The notes below the pieces were generated by a model. That model did no database searches, was not told the DNA's origin, and was given only the letters and a program-made list of their open reading frames with translations. Both the position numbers and the translations under genes were made by a program. This document shows positions 40,985 through 52,297 of a stretch of DNA of 64,000 nt, one piece after another. The DNA lies in NCBI RefSeq assembly GCF_006741185.1, contig NZ_AP019379.1, forward strand, positions 186,001-250,000, written 5' to 3'. This DNA is from Buchnera aphidicola (Nipponaphis monzeni). GTDB taxonomy: Bacteria > Pseudomonadota > Gammaproteobacteria > Enterobacterales > Enterobacteriaceae. Positions within the stretch are counted from its first letter, which is position 1; each line of letters starts with the position of its first letter.

Positions 40985-42139
40985 TAGAGATCTCTGAAAA
41001 TATGTTTATAATTTATTTATATATTTCTTAGAATTTGTTTTAAGCATTTGTTATTCATTTTATGAGCTGCTTTTCGTAAAATAAATTTTTTTTATACTTG
41101 ATAAGTAATAAAGTTAATTTTTTCAGTAATTAGATATTAATAGTTATCATTGTGTTCGTTATAATATAAATATTTAAATATAAATTAATAAATAAAGGAA
41201 TATAATTAAAAAAAATTTTTTATTTAATAGAATTTTAAATTTTTAATTATATACGTATATAATATTATATAAATGATTAATTAAATTAATTTTGTTTGAA
41301 TACGTTTAATTTTTTTTAGATAATGTGGAATGTATAAAATTTGTACGTATTTTAAGTTATCATTTTAATCTTTAAATTAATTTTACGAATCTCATATTTA
41401 TTAATTTTTTTATTTAAATGTTATTTACAATTTATTAAGTTGATATTTATAGTTGAATTTACTTATTCAGTACTTTCATAAGTACCTTTTATTTTTCAAG
41501 ATGGTAGTGTTTGATAATAATTAATCTAATTATTATAAACATACTACTTTCTATAATTATCAAATATAATATAGTTTGATGATTAGAGATAAATGATATA
41601 GTAAATAATAGTAATCTTTAATATAACAATTATTTCTAAATAAAACTTTATTAAAAATATAACATTGTTATTGGAATAGTAATAGATTTTTTTATAAATT
41701 TTAAAAAATTATACTGCTTTTATTAATTTTTTTTAAAATAATAAGTAACATTATAGGTTAATGTCAGTGTAAAAAAAATTTTAGTTACATTTTTTTTAAA
41801 AATAAATTTTTTATTTGATATTTAGAGTTGTTTATTAAGATTATTTATTATAATAATAATTATTATAATAATTAGTTTAATAAGTATTATTTTAGGTATT
41901 AGTTGATGTATTTAAGTAAAATTATAAGATATCTTAATATATAATGTGTATAAAAAATTTCTTTAATAAAGAACGTTAACGTATATTTTAAACTAATAGT
42001 AATTAATTGAGATTTTGTTATTGTTATTATGTTAATATAATATATGTGATCAATTCAGATAATATAGTATTAAAAAATTTTTTTATACTTAATATAAGTT
42101 TGTTATACAATTATATTGTAATAATTTTCCTAAATTTTT
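40985..42139. other. Erased ftsW position between murD and murG
   Basis: About 1.15 kb (E. coli ftsW is about 1.25 kb) of A/T-rich DNA without ORF. A repeated A/T palindrome lies at 41845-41872. No trace of the multi-membrane-span ftsW reading frame remains. Confidence 0.65.
41845..41872. repeat. Tandem pair of an A/T palindrome
   Basis: Two nearly identical copies of ATTATTATAATAAT (the first lacks the leading A), each its own reverse complement, sit one base apart in the murD-murG spacer. Low-complexity origin is likely. Confidence 0.5.
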
Positions 42140-43477
42140 TTATATATGCTTCAATATTTTTTTTGATAATTTTTTGAATGATTCCCCCCTTTCTTCAAAA
42201 TTTGTAAATTGATCAGTACTACTACATCCAGGAGAAAGAAGTATAACATCATTTGATGTTATTTCTGATTTTATCAAATGCATTGCTTGATTTAATGTTA
42301 GGGTACATGATGATATATAAGGAAAGATATTAAAAATGTGCTTTCCATCTACTCCATAACAGTATATTTTAATTTTTTTATTTTTTAGGTATTTTTTTAA
42401 TGCATAAAAATTTGCAGATTTAATATTACCTCCTAATAATAATCGTAATGTACCTTTTGTTCGTACATTTTTTATCGCTGCAATAGTACTTCCAATATTA
42501 GTTGATTTTGAATCATTAATACATGTTATATTATTTTTTTTGTAGATTGTTTGAAATCTATGACTTAGTCCATTAAATTTATAAAGTGTTTTTAGAGTAA
42601 TATTTCTAGAAAACCCTATTGTATCGGATATTGCAAGTGTAACTAAAACATTTTCGAAATTGTGAGACCCACGTAATAATATATTATTTAAATTTATTAC
42701 TTTTTTATATTTATGGTATACCCATGTTGTTGAATGGCGTTTAACTAAATGGTAGTCACCATAGTTAATACCAAAAGTAATTTTTTTTTGTTGTTTATGT
42801 ATATTTTTTTTAAAAAAATTGTTTTTGGTATTTAAGATGCATATGTTAGCATTGTTGTAAATTTTTAATTTTGTATGTTTATAAAGATTAAAATTAGAAA
42901 AATATCTATCCATATGATCAGGGGTAATATTAATAATTACAGCTATATATGCTTTTAAAGAATTAATAGTTTCTAATTGAAAACTAGACAATTCTAATAT
43001 GTAAATATCACTTGGTTTTTCGAGTATACTTAGAGCAGGAATACCTATATTACCTCCTGTAGCGACTCTGATACTTGATTTTTTAGCTATTGTTTGTAAT
43101 ATAGAAGTAACTGTAGTTTTACCATTAGAACCAGTAATTGCAACAATAGGTTTATTTGTTTCTCTACAAAATAGTTCAATATCTCCTATTATTTCAATGC
43201 CTAAAGTAGAAGCTTGTTGTAATAAAGGATGAAACAAAGAAATACCTGGGCTAATAACAATTAAATCAGACTGAAAAATCCATGATTTTATGTCATTACC
43301 TAATTTTATTGCAATACGTTTAGGTATTTTATTAATGAATTTCAATCTTTTTAAATTGGTTTCAGTGTCAATTACTTTTGGATATATTCCTTTTTTAACA
43401 AAAAAATTAATACAGGATATTCCAGTAATTCCTATTCCCCAAATTAGTATTTTTTTATGTTTATAATTATATTTCAT
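42140..43477 (-). CDS. murD: UDP-N-acetylmuramoyl-L-alanine-D-glutamate ligase
   Basis: Adds D-Glu to the growing muramyl peptide. The 445-residue product (E. coli 438) has the N-terminal ILIWGIGITGISCINFF, the P-loop AITGSNGKTTVTS and the central ELSSFQLET. NITPDHMDRY and the C-terminal NDSKSTNIGSTIAA with LLSPGCSSTDQFTNFEERG follow. It starts 2 bases after the mraY stop, so the two are co-translated. Murein ligase residues look complete. Confidence 0.97.
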   Translation of the reverse strand: MKYNYKHKKILIWGIGITGISCINFFVKKGIYPKVIDTETNLKRLKFINKIPKRIAIKLGNDIKSWIFQSDLIVISPGISLFHPLLQQASTLGIEIIGDIELFCRETNKPIVAITGSNGKTTVTSILQTIAKKSSIRVATGGNIGIPALSILEKPSDIYILELSSFQLETINSLKAYIAVIINITPDHMDRYFSNFNLYKHTKLKIYNNANICILNTKNNFFKKNIHKQQKKITFGINYGDYHLVKRHSTTWVYHKYKKVINLNNILLRGSHNFENVLVTLAISDTIGFSRNITLKTLYKFNGLSHRFQTIYKKNNITCINDSKSTNIGSTIAAIKNVRTKGTLRLLLGGNIKSANFYALKKYLKNKKIKIYCYGVDGKHIFNIFPYISSCTLTLNQAMHLIKSEITSNDVILLSPGCSSTDQFTNFEERGESFKKLSKKILKHI

Positions 43478-43479
43478 TA

Positions 43480-44562
43480 TTAAAAAATTATTAAAGTAGT
43501 TAATCCAACGAATGTTAAGATTACTGAGATAATCCAGAATCGTGTTACTATTTTAGATTCATGATTTTGTAGTAATTCATAATGATGATGCAATGGAGCC
43601 ATTAGAAAAAATTTTTTTCCAGTAGTTTTTATTGCAATAATTTGTATTATAACTGATATTGTTTCTAAAACAAATACTCCTCCTATAATAATTAGTAGAA
43701 GTTCTTGACGTAATAAAACAGATATTAATCCTAAGACACCTCCTAATGAAAGTGAACCAGTATCACCCATGAAAATTTGTGCTGGATAGCTATTGAACCA
43801 TAGAAAACCTATACCAGCTCCAATAATAGACGTACATATAACAATTATTTCAGGAGTTTTTTTTAAATATAATACGTTGAATAATTGATGATAATGCACA
43901 TTTCCAGTTATGTAAGCAATAATAGATAATCCAATTGATACTAGTATAATTGGTACAATTGCTAATCCATCTAACCCGTCAGTTAAATTTACAGCATTGC
44001 TAGTACCGATGATAGTAAAATAAGCTAATATAATATATCTGATTTTAAGAATAGGATGTATATTATGTAATAAAGGAATAATTAATTTAGTATGATTTAC
44101 TTCGTTTTCTAAAAAATATATTATAAATATGATACTTAAAGCGATAAAAGATAGTAAAAGATATTTTTTTAATACAGTTAATCCGGTAGAATAGCTATTA
44201 TTAATTTTAAGTTTATCGTCTATAAATCCAACTATTCCATATCCAATTAATATAAACATAATATACCAAACATATGTGTTTAGTAAATCGTTCCATAGTA
44301 ATGTTGAAATTAATATAGACATTATAATTAGTATTCCTCCTATAGTTGACATTTTACTTTTACGAAAATAAGTTATTGAGTTTTTTTTATACATATTTTG
44401 ACTAATTTGAGTTTTTATTATTCTTTTAGTAACAAATATTCCTACAGATAATATGATTATTAATGTTGTAAAGAAGCTAGCTAAAGATCTAAATAATATA
44501 TTATGAAATGTTCCATATAAAAAAAATTTATTTATAGAGTTATTAAAATAATATATCAACAT
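43480..44562 (-). CDS. mraY: Phospho-MurNAc-pentapeptide transferase MraY
   Basis: Integral membrane enzyme that links UDP-MurNAc-pentapeptide to undecaprenyl phosphate, making lipid I. The 360 residues equal the E. coli length, with about ten hydrophobic spans. Conserved catalytic segments are GIVGFIDDKLK, NAVNLTDGLDGLAI and FNSYPAQIFMGDTGSLSLGG. The histidine cluster is MAPLHHHYEL. It lies 3 bases after murF and 2 before murD. Its lipid substrate derives from UppS, encoded at 60.9 kb. Confidence 0.98.
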   Translation of the reverse strand: MLIYYFNNSINKFFLYGTFHNILFRSLASFFTTLIIILSVGIFVTKRIIKTQISQNMYKKNSITYFRKSKMSTIGGILIIMSILISTLLWNDLLNTYVWYIMFILIGYGIVGFIDDKLKINNSYSTGLTVLKKYLLLSFIALSIIFIIYFLENEVNHTKLIIPLLHNIHPILKIRYIILAYFTIIGTSNAVNLTDGLDGLAIVPIILVSIGLSIIAYITGNVHYHQLFNVLYLKKTPEIIVICTSIIGAGIGFLWFNSYPAQIFMGDTGSLSLGGVLGLISVLLRQELLLIIIGGVFVLETISVIIQIIAIKTTGKKFFLMAPLHHHYELLQNHESKIVTRFWIISVILTFVGLTTLIIF

Positions 44563-44565
44563 TTT

Positions 44566-45918
44566 TTATCTCTTTAATAAAAGGTTAATTACTGTGTCTA
44601 ATTGATGGTTTCTAGAACTTTTAAATAAAATAAAAGTATTTTTTTTAATATGATGTATTTTTTTTTGTAAGTAAGGTAACATAATAAATGGATGATTGAA
44701 ATGCTTACCTTGAATTAAGTTATCTGTAATTAGTTTGCTGTAGTAGCCTACACTATAAATTTTATTTATTTTAGCATGGCAAATCATATTTCTTACATTT
44801 AAATGATATGAAATAGTATTTCTCCCTAATTCTTTTATATCTCCTAAAATAAGTATTTTATATCCATCCATTCTTTCTAGTACTTGTATTGCAGATAATA
44901 TAGAATTATTACTAGAATTATAACTATCGTCTATTATAGTTATATATTTGTTTAGTTGAATGAATTCTAATCTTTTAGAGGGAGTATTAATTATGGATAA
45001 ACCTTTGATGATTTTGTTAACAGGTACATGTGCAGCTGTTGCTATAGCTATAGAAGCAAGTGCATTATATACATTATGATATCCAGGAATTGGTAGGTTA
45101 ATTAATATTTTTTTAAAAAATGGAGTGTGTGCAATAAAAGAAGAGTGGTTAGGATAAATTTTAATATGAGTAGCAAAAATGTTATTTTTTTTTATAGAAA
45201 AAAAATAACATTTAATATTACGTATCGATTTTTTCCATAATTTTAAATTATTACTATCGGCATTTATTATAACAATTCCCTTTTGAGATAATCCTGAAAA
45301 AATTTCTTGTTTTGCTTTAGCAATACCTAATAATGAATGAAATCCTTCTAAATGAACTGGGTAAATATTATTTATTAGAACAATATATGGTTGTACAATT
45401 TTTGATAAATAACTTATTTCTCCAGGAGAATTACCTCCTATTTCAATAATTGCAAAACGATGAGATTTTTTTAATCTTAATAAGGTTAGTGGGACTCCAA
45501 TAAAATTATTAAAATTATGTTTAGTATATAAAGTTTTGTTGTATTGAGAAAAAATAGAAGCGGTCATTTCTTTAACAGATGTTTTTCCTAGGCTACCTGT
45601 AATAGCAATTACTAAAGGATTAGTTTGTATTCTATTCCAATGTGCTATCTGACCTAAGGCTGTGGTTGTGTTTTTTACAATGATTTGAGGGAAAATAATA
45701 GGTAGTTTATATTGTACTAAAAGTGCTACACAACCTTTATTGATAGCTTCTTGAAAAAAATTGTGTCCATTGAGTTTTTTTCCAATGATTGCAACGAATA
45801 AGCATTTAGAAGTAATTTTTCTAGAATCTATTTCAATTTTTTCAATTGTTGTACATATTTTATGTACAAACAACCCGTTAGTAATTTTTGATATATTTTT
45901 TAAGGATGTTTTAATCAT
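44566..45918 (-). CDS. murF: UDP-MurNAc-tripeptide:D-Ala-D-Ala ligase
   Basis: Adds the dipeptide D-Ala-D-Ala to complete the pentapeptide. The 450-residue product (E. coli 452) has the P-loop AITGSLGKTSVKEM, NNFIGVPLTLL, IIEIGGNSPGEI and the C-terminal IIDDSYNSSNNSILSA. The start codon overlaps the murE stop by four bases (ATGA), showing coupling. Its dipeptide substrate needs a Ddl ligase, but ddlB is missing from its usual place in this window. Confidence 0.97.
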   Translation of the reverse strand: MIKTSLKNISKITNGLFVHKICTTIEKIEIDSRKITSKCLFVAIIGKKLNGHNFFQEAINKGCVALLVQYKLPIIFPQIIVKNTTTALGQIAHWNRIQTNPLVIAITGSLGKTSVKEMTASIFSQYNKTLYTKHNFNNFIGVPLTLLRLKKSHRFAIIEIGGNSPGEISYLSKIVQPYIVLINNIYPVHLEGFHSLLGIAKAKQEIFSGLSQKGIVIINADSNNLKLWKKSIRNIKCYFFSIKKNNIFATHIKIYPNHSSFIAHTPFFKKILINLPIPGYHNVYNALASIAIATAAHVPVNKIIKGLSIINTPSKRLEFIQLNKYITIIDDSYNSSNNSILSAIQVLERMDGYKILILGDIKELGRNTISYHLNVRNMICHAKINKIYSVGYYSKLITDNLIQGKHFNHPFIMLPYLQKKIHHIKKNTFILFKSSRNHQLDTVINLLLKR

Positions 45919-47408
45919 TTTTTATTTAATATTTTAAATACTGTGTTTATATCTGAATATTGAATAAATTTATTACCAATAATTTGGTAGTTTTCAATCC
46001 CTTTCCCAGCTATTAGTATAATGTCATTTTTTTTAGCTAATTTAATTGCATAAGTTATTGCTTCTTTTCTTTCAATAATTATTTTGACATTTTTTGTACA
46101 GTATCTAACTATATCATTGGCAATTTTTATTGGGTTTTCATTTCTGGGATTATCATTAGTCACGATCACTTGATTAGATAACTGTTCAGCAATTATTCCC
46201 ATTTTGGATCTTTTTGTTACGTCTTTGTTTCCTCCACATCCGAAAATACACCATATTTTTTTTTTATAATAATAGTAACGTAATGTTTGTAAAACTTTTT
46301 TTAACGCGTCTGGGGTATGAGCAAAGTCAATAATGATTATAGGTTGATTAACTCGATTAATTATATGCATTCTTCCAGGGATTGGAGAGAGTAAGTGAGA
46401 TTTTTGTACAAGATCTTGCATAGGATAACCTAATTTTAATAAGCTAGAAAATGCTAATAGTATATTATTGACGTTAAATAATCCTAATAATTGGCTTATT
46501 AAAACACCATTGCCCCAGTAAGAATGAAAAAAAATTTTAGTGTTATTTTTATCAAAAATAATTTTTTTAGCGTATATTTGTTTTCGTGAAAAATGATTAT
46601 TAATGTTTTGTTGAGTATTAATTAAAATATCGTTTTCATGTTTATTTTTTTGATACCAATTATTATTCAATGTTTTATCATCATTATTTAAAATTTTTTG
46701 ATAAACTTTATTTTTTTTAAAAAAATTCCATTTTGTTTTAGTATATTCTTGTATATTTTTATGGTAATCAAGGTGATCTTGAGATATATTAGTAAGTATA
46801 CCTATTTTAAAAAAAATGTTTTTTATTCTATTTTCTTGAATTCCATGTGAAGAAACTTCTATAGTTACTAAATTTACTTTTTTTTGAATAAATTTATGCA
46901 GTAAAGATTGAATTACTATAGCAGAGTCAGTAGTATTAGGAGTTTTTTTGAGTGCTTTGTATAAGCCATTTCCTAAGGTTCCTATAATAGCTGTTTTTTC
47001 ACCTAATAAATGAGCCCATTGAGCAATTAAATGTGTTACTGTAGTTTTACCATTAGTGCCAGTTACTCCAACAGTTGTAATTTTTTTTCCAGGATTTTGA
47101 TAAAACCTTCCTGATATATCAGGAAGACATCTTGATAAATTAAAAAAATGGATGATTGGTACTTTTTTATTAAATTGAATTAATCCATGATATTTAATTT
47201 TGTTAGTTTCTAGTAGTACGATTGATGCGCCTTTATTAATAGCTTGTGAGATAAACATTGATCCATCTACAATATTACCTTTTACAGCAATAAACAAATC
47301 GTTGTAAGTTATTTTCCTACTATCTGAAATTATATTCTTAAATAATTTGTCAGGTGTATGACGGATCCATGGAGATAATAATTTGTTTACGTTATGTATG
47401 GTTTTCAT
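45915..47408 (-). CDS. murE: UDP-MurNAc-L-Ala-D-Glu:meso-diaminopimelate ligase
   Basis: Adds meso-DAP to the muramyl dipeptide. The 497-residue product (E. coli 495) has the P-loop GVTGTNGKTTVTH, the TTDSAI region and EVSSHGIQENRI. The DAP-specific motif is DNPRNENP; lysine-specific enzymes lack it. Meso-DAP comes from the lysine pathway, of which dapD is also in this window. It is the first intact gene of the mur block; the ftsL-ftsI genes that should precede it are gone. Confidence 0.97.
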   Translation of the reverse strand: MKTIHNVNKLLSPWIRHTPDKLFKNIISDSRKITYNDLFIAVKGNIVDGSMFISQAINKGASIVLLETNKIKYHGLIQFNKKVPIIHFFNLSRCLPDISGRFYQNPGKKITTVGVTGTNGKTTVTHLIAQWAHLLGEKTAIIGTLGNGLYKALKKTPNTTDSAIVIQSLLHKFIQKKVNLVTIEVSSHGIQENRIKNIFFKIGILTNISQDHLDYHKNIQEYTKTKWNFFKKNKVYQKILNNDDKTLNNNWYQKNKHENDILINTQQNINNHFSRKQIYAKKIIFDKNNTKIFFHSYWGNGVLISQLLGLFNVNNILLAFSSLLKLGYPMQDLVQKSHLLSPIPGRMHIINRVNQPIIIIDFAHTPDALKKVLQTLRYYYYKKKIWCIFGCGGNKDVTKRSKMGIIAEQLSNQVIVTNDNPRNENPIKIANDIVRYCTKNVKIIIERKEAITYAIKLAKKNDIILIAGKGIENYQIIGNKFIQYSDINTVFKILNKK

Positions 47409-49013
47409 TGAAGTAGTAAAACATTTTTATTATATGTTGTTAGTATAATATACTATTTTATTGAATTGAACTATTTAGTCCCATTTTTTTATTATTTTTA
47501 GAAGTGATACTTGCTATATTCATAAACCTTAAAGTATAAGAATTTTTATAATATTTTTTTAATATTTAATTTATTAATAATGGTTAATAAATTAAATTGA
47601 GGTATATTTATACATGACAAATCTACACTCATAATAATATATGAAACGTATATTCTATAATTATTTAGTTTTTTTTTTAAAATTTTAGTTTTAATTATAA
47701 TTTAGTAATTTTGCATAATAACTAATGTTTTGTTATTTTTAGTATTAAGTGTATTGTTATAGTGATTTTGTAATTTTTTAATATTTTAAAAAAATTTTAT
47801 TATAATTTAAAGAAGAATTAAATTTAGTTACAAATAAGAATTTATATAATTTTTTGATATTAATTTTTTTGTCAAACAGTAAGTAATTACTATAAGTTGA
47901 ATTATTAAATTGAGTTTAGAAAAAAATTTATTATATAGTTTTTAACTTTTTGTGTTTTAATTAAACGATTTAAGTACTGCATTGATATAATATATGATAT
48001 CTCACGTAATAAGATACATTTCATGTTTTACAGTTAGTATATGTAATTAATGTATATGTTTTATGTTTTACACTAATTGATGAGAACATTTAATTTTTAG
48101 AAGAAATATGTTTATTATTTAATAATATTTAAACTATTATTTATTTTTTAAAATATTAAAATATATAATATTTCTAAGTATTTGAATTAATCTTTTTTAA
48201 TAATGTTTGAAGAACGTTATTAAATTTTTTTATTTTTAAATAAATATTTTTTATATTAACGATATAATAAAAAAATTAATTTTTAGAGAATAATATTTTT
48301 TTAAAATTTTTTTTAAATGTCAATTTTTTTAATGTTTTGTTTCTTAATGTATTTAATTTGTTTTTTTATTTTTAAAAAAAAACATTAATTGTTATCATAA
48401 TGGTTATTATTATAATAATAATTTTTTGTAAAGTATTAAAATAGTTTAAGACAGATATTTTTATTTTTTGTTTAATAAATGTTTTACTTTTTGTATTTGT
48501 AAATAATTAATTAAGGACAAACGTATATGTTTTTGCCAATTTATTATTAGTTGGTTATTTTCTATTCGATTATAAGTATATTTTTTTAATAATTAAAATA
48601 TTTTGTAATTCTTAGAAATGTAAATTACTATTATAAATTAGTTTTTTTAGTAGTAATAAATCATAATAATATGATTTTTTATTGACATAATATTAAAAAA
48701 TACATATTTGTAAAAATGAAAATGACGGTATCATTATTGATAATATTAGATAAAAATGTTACTTATTTTAATAAGTGTGTATTTAGTATTCGTTTTTAAA
48801 TTAATGTTTTTTACAAAAAATTAAACTTTTTTATTTTTTACTTTTACTTTATTTAAATAAATAATATTTTTTATATATTATATAGTTAGACTTTTTTTAT
48901 TAAGGTAATGTTAACAATATAAGTAATATAATTAAAGAGTATATTATAAATTTTATTTTATTTCAAATAAATATTTTGTTTTAGTTATTTGTTTAAAATG
49001 ATAGTGTTTATAT
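47409..49013. other. Erased ftsL-ftsI region between rsmH and murE
   Basis: About 1.6 kb where relatives carry ftsL and ftsI (about 2.1 kb). The DNA is A/T-rich with stops in all frames. No SxxK / KTG transpeptidase signature is readable. An 18-bp A/T palindrome lies at 48404-48421. Confidence 0.65.
48404..48421. repeat. 18-bp A/T palindrome
   Basis: TTATTATTATAATAATAA is self-complementary and followed by T6 on the plus strand. It is similar in style to the palindromes in the other erased fts spacers. Confidence 0.45.
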
Positions 49014-49955
49014 TTAAAGTTTTCGTTCTATTGTTCTTAAAATTGCACTTCTTGATCTAGGATTTTTGTTTATTTCATTAATGCTAGGAAAAACTTTTTT
49101 GATTAAAGTACATTTTTTTTTAAATAATGTGTTCAGTTGTTTTTCAGTTATTGGAATACCAGGAGGTATATTTGTTATTTTGCTATGATGTAACATGAAT
49201 TGTTTCACTATTCTATCTTCTAAAGAATGAAAAGTAATAACAGAAAATATTCCTCCTGGTTTTAATATTTGAAGAATATGTTTCAAAATTAATTGTAATT
49301 CTTCAATTTCTTTATTAATAAAAATTCTTATTGCTTGAAAACATTTAGTTGCAGGATGTTTTTTAAGTTTTTTATTATAAGGTATTGTTTTTGCAATAAC
49401 ATGTGCTAATTCTGTTGTTCTTTCTAAGGGTCGATACATTTGTCTGTATTTTACAATTGCTTTTGCTATTCTTTTTGAAAATTTTTCTTCTCCAAATTTT
49501 TTTAATACGAATGCAATAGATTTTTGATTGCTTGTTTGGAGCCATTGTGCAGCAGATATACCTGTGGTAGGATTCATTCGCATATCTAAAGGACCATCTA
49601 TCATGAAAGAAAATCCTCTATTTGCAACGTTTATTTGAGAATAAGATGTTCCTAAATCTAATAAAACACCGTTTACATTTCCAGTAATGTTAAGTTGATT
49701 TGTATATTGTAACATTTTTGAAAATGGTCCTTGTATATATTGAAAGTTTGTGTAGGTTATTTTTTTAGCTTGAGTATAAGATTCAGGATCTTTATCAATA
49801 GCATATAACATACCATGTTGATTTAAGTGTTGTAATATTAATTTAGAATGACCTCCGTGTCCGAAAGTACCGTCAATGTAAATACCGTTATTAACAATTT
49901 TTAATGATTTGATTGCTTGATCCAGTAATACTGGAGTATGTTGTTTTTTTTTCAT
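49014..49955 (-). CDS. rsmH: 16S rRNA (cytosine-1402-N4)-methyltransferase
   Basis: SAM-dependent enzyme (formerly MraW) methylating N4 of C1402 in 16S rRNA. The 313 residues equal the E. coli length. It starts HTPVLLDQAIKSL, followed by the SAM motif YIDGTFGHGGHSKLIL. VLLDLGTSYSQI and GFSFMIDGPLDMRMN are conserved. FQAIRIFINKEIEEL and SVITFHSLEDRIVKQF follow, with RSRSAILRTIER at the end. It is the head of the dcw cluster; mraZ is absent. ilvH lies upstream on the same strand, about 140 bases away. Confidence 0.97.
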   Translation of the reverse strand: MKKKQHTPVLLDQAIKSLKIVNNGIYIDGTFGHGGHSKLILQHLNQHGMLYAIDKDPESYTQAKKITYTNFQYIQGPFSKMLQYTNQLNITGNVNGVLLDLGTSYSQINVANRGFSFMIDGPLDMRMNPTTGISAAQWLQTSNQKSIAFVLKKFGEEKFSKRIAKAIVKYRQMYRPLERTTELAHVIAKTIPYNKKLKKHPATKCFQAIRIFINKEIEELQLILKHILQILKPGGIFSVITFHSLEDRIVKQFMLHHSKITNIPPGIPITEKQLNTLFKKKCTLIKKVFPSINEINKNPRSRSAILRTIERKL

Positions 49956-50096
49956 AGTGATATATGTAAAAATTATATAAATTATTTTTAATAATTTTTA
50001 ATTGATATAAAATGTTATTTGCATTTATTTATTTTTAATAAAATTATTAGAATACAATTTTAAATTGTTGGAATAATAATAATTTTTTCAATAATT

Positions 50097-50573
50097 TTAA
50101 TTACAAGATATTCCTACAACTCCTGATCTAGACATTTCAATAATTTCAGATAAATTTTTGACAATTTCTATAAAAGAATTAATTTTAGTAGCTGTACCTG
50201 TTAATTGGACAATAAAAAATGTAATAGTAATATAAATAATATTTCCTTCAAAAACTTTGATTATTTGGTGAACATCTTTTTTTGACTGTGATTTTATTTT
50301 TAATTTTATTAGTAAAATTTCGCGTTGAATGTAATTTTTTTGATCTATATTAACAACTCTCAAAACATCTATTAATTTATGTAATTGTTTTTCTATTTGC
50401 TCAATAGTTTTTTTATTATCTATAGTTTGTATAGTAATAAGTGATAAGGTTGGATCATTAGTAGGAGCTACATTTAGACTTTCTATATTATATCCTCTTT
50501 GAGAAAATAAGCCAACTACTCTGGATAATGAGCCAGATTCATTTTCTAATAGTATTGTTAATATTTTTTGCAT
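50097..50573 (-). CDS. ilvH: Acetolactate synthase III small subunit
   Basis: Regulatory subunit of acetohydroxyacid synthase, activating IlvI and carrying valine feedback in E. coli. The 158-residue product (E. coli 163) has the N-terminal ACT domain [29 protein letters not shown]. The C-terminal half is more diverged and ends [16 protein letters not shown]. Its start lies inside the last codons of ilvI (16-base overlap). Whether valine inhibition is kept cannot be judged by eye. Confidence 0.96.
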   Translation of the reverse strand: MQKILTILLENESGSLSRVVGLFSQRGYNIESLNVAPTNDPTLSLITIQTIDNKKTIEQIEKQLHKLIDVLRVVNIDQKNYIQREILLIKLKIKSQSKKDVHQIIKVFEGNIIYITITFFIVQLTGTATKINSFIEIVKNLSEIIEMSRSGVVGISCN

Positions 50574-52297
50574 TTTTGTTCCTTAGATAGTACGTTATTT
50601 CCTAATTGCATATTGTTCATTCCTCCTCCCTTAATTTGCATTGGATATACATTTTCTGAATAGTCAACAATTATATCTACAAAAATTAATTTTCCTTTTT
50701 GTAATTGAAGTAATGCATCTTGTAGTTGTTTTTTTAAATTTTTAGGGTTATTAATAAGGATTCCTACATGTCCATATGATTCAGCTAATTGAACGAAATT
50801 AGGAATCGATTTCATGTAAGAACAAGAATGTCTTCCAGAGTAGTGGATGTCTTGCCATTGTCTTACCATACCTAATGCAGAATTGTTAATATTAATTATT
50901 AAAATTGATAAATTGTATTGTTTTGCAGTAGATAGTTCTTGAATATTCATTTGGATACTTCCATCTCCTGTTACACAAATAACAATAGCTTCAGGATGTG
51001 CTATTTTAACACCTAAAGCTGCTGGTAGTCCAAAACCCATTGTTCCTAGGCCTCCTGAATTGATCCATTGTCTTGGTTTTTTAAAGGGATAATATAAGGC
51101 AGTAAACATTTGATGTTGACCAACGTCAGATGTTATATAAGCATTTCCTTTTGTCAAATTCCATATAGTTTGTATTACATTTTGTGGTTTAATTGTTTTT
51201 TGATTATTTATATATTGTAAACTATTTTTTTGTTTCCATTCTTGAATTTTGTTCCACCATTGCTCTAAGGAATTCTCTTTTTTTTCATTTTTAATAAGAG
51301 ACCATATTTGCTGTAAAATGTTTTTAGCATTACCCACAATAGGTATATTTGCAAAAATGGTCTTTGAGATTGAAGTAGGATCAATGTCAATGTGTAAAAT
51401 TGTAGCGTTTGGACAATATTTGTTTAAATTATTTGTAGTTCTATCATCAAATCTTACTCCAATAGCTAAAATTACATCTGCATGATGTATTGCCATATTA
51501 GCTTCATAGGTTCCATGCATACCTAACATATGTAAATTTTGTGGATGATTTCCTGGAAAGGCTCCTAGCCCCATAAGTGACATTGTTACAGGTATATTTA
51601 GTTTTTCAGCTATTAATAACAATTCTTTGTGTCCTTGAGAAGATATGACTCCTCCTCCTACATAAATTATTGGTTGTTTAGCATTACTTAATATATTTAA
51701 GGCGCGTTTAATTTGTTTTATATGACCTTTTGTTGTAGGGTTATAAGATCTTATATGTATTGTATCTGGCCAATAGTAATCTTTTTTACTGATATTATTT
51801 AATATATCTTTAGGTAAATCAATTACTACTGGTCCTGGCCTTCCAGTTGAAGCAATCCAAAAAGCTTTTTTAAAAATAGTAGGAATATCTTCTGTTGTTT
51901 TAACTAAGAAACTATGTTTCACAATAGGTCTAGAAATTCCTATCATATCACATTCTTGAAAAGCGTCTAACCCAATTAATGATGAATCTACTTGACCAGA
52001 AATTATAACTATAGGTATAGAGTCCATATAAGCAGTAGCGATGCCAGTTATTGCATTTGTAGCTCCTGGACCTGAAGTGACAAGTACTACTCCTATTTTT
52101 CCAGTTGTACGAGCGTAGCCGTCAGCCATATGTACTGCTCCTTGTTCGTGTCTAACTAGTATGTGATTTATTCCTTTGATTGTATAAAGTGCATCATAAA
52201 TGTCTAGAACAGCACCTCCAGGATATCCAAAAACATATTTTATTTGTAGATCTATTAATGATCTAATTACCATTTGAGCCCCTGATATTTTTTGCAT
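50558..52297 (-). CDS. ilvI: Acetolactate synthase III large subunit
   Basis: ThDP- and FAD-dependent enzyme making acetolactate or acetohydroxybutyrate, the first common step to Ile, Val and Leu. The 579-residue product (E. coli 574) starts [37 protein letters not shown]. It has the catalytic Glu in [16 protein letters not shown], the quinone/FAD region, and the ThDP motif [15 protein letters not shown]...ININNSALG. It is the only acetolactate synthase gene in the window. It overlaps ilvH, in one operon. These amino acids are needed by the insect host. Confidence 0.98.
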   Translation of the reverse strand: MQKISGAQMVIRSLIDLQIKYVFGYPGGAVLDIYDALYTIKGINHILVRHEQGAVHMADGYARTTGKIGVVLVTSGPGATNAITGIATAYMDSIPIVIISGQVDSSLIGLDAFQECDMIGISRPIVKHSFLVKTTEDIPTIFKKAFWIASTGRPGPVVIDLPKDILNNISKKDYYWPDTIHIRSYNPTTKGHIKQIKRALNILSNAKQPIIYVGGGVISSQGHKELLLIAEKLNIPVTMSLMGLGAFPGNHPQNLHMLGMHGTYEANMAIHHADVILAIGVRFDDRTTNNLNKYCPNATILHIDIDPTSISKTIFANIPIVGNAKNILQQIWSLIKNEKKENSLEQWWNKIQEWKQKNSLQYINNQKTIKPQNVIQTIWNLTKGNAYITSDVGQHQMFTALYYPFKKPRQWINSGGLGTMGFGLPAALGVKIAHPEAIVICVTGDGSIQMNIQELSTAKQYNLSILIININNSALGMVRQWQDIHYSGRHSCSYMKSIPNFVQLAESYGHVGILINNPKNLKKQLQDALLQLQKGKLIFVDIIVDYSENVYPMQIKGGGMNNMQLGNNVLSKEQKCKKY

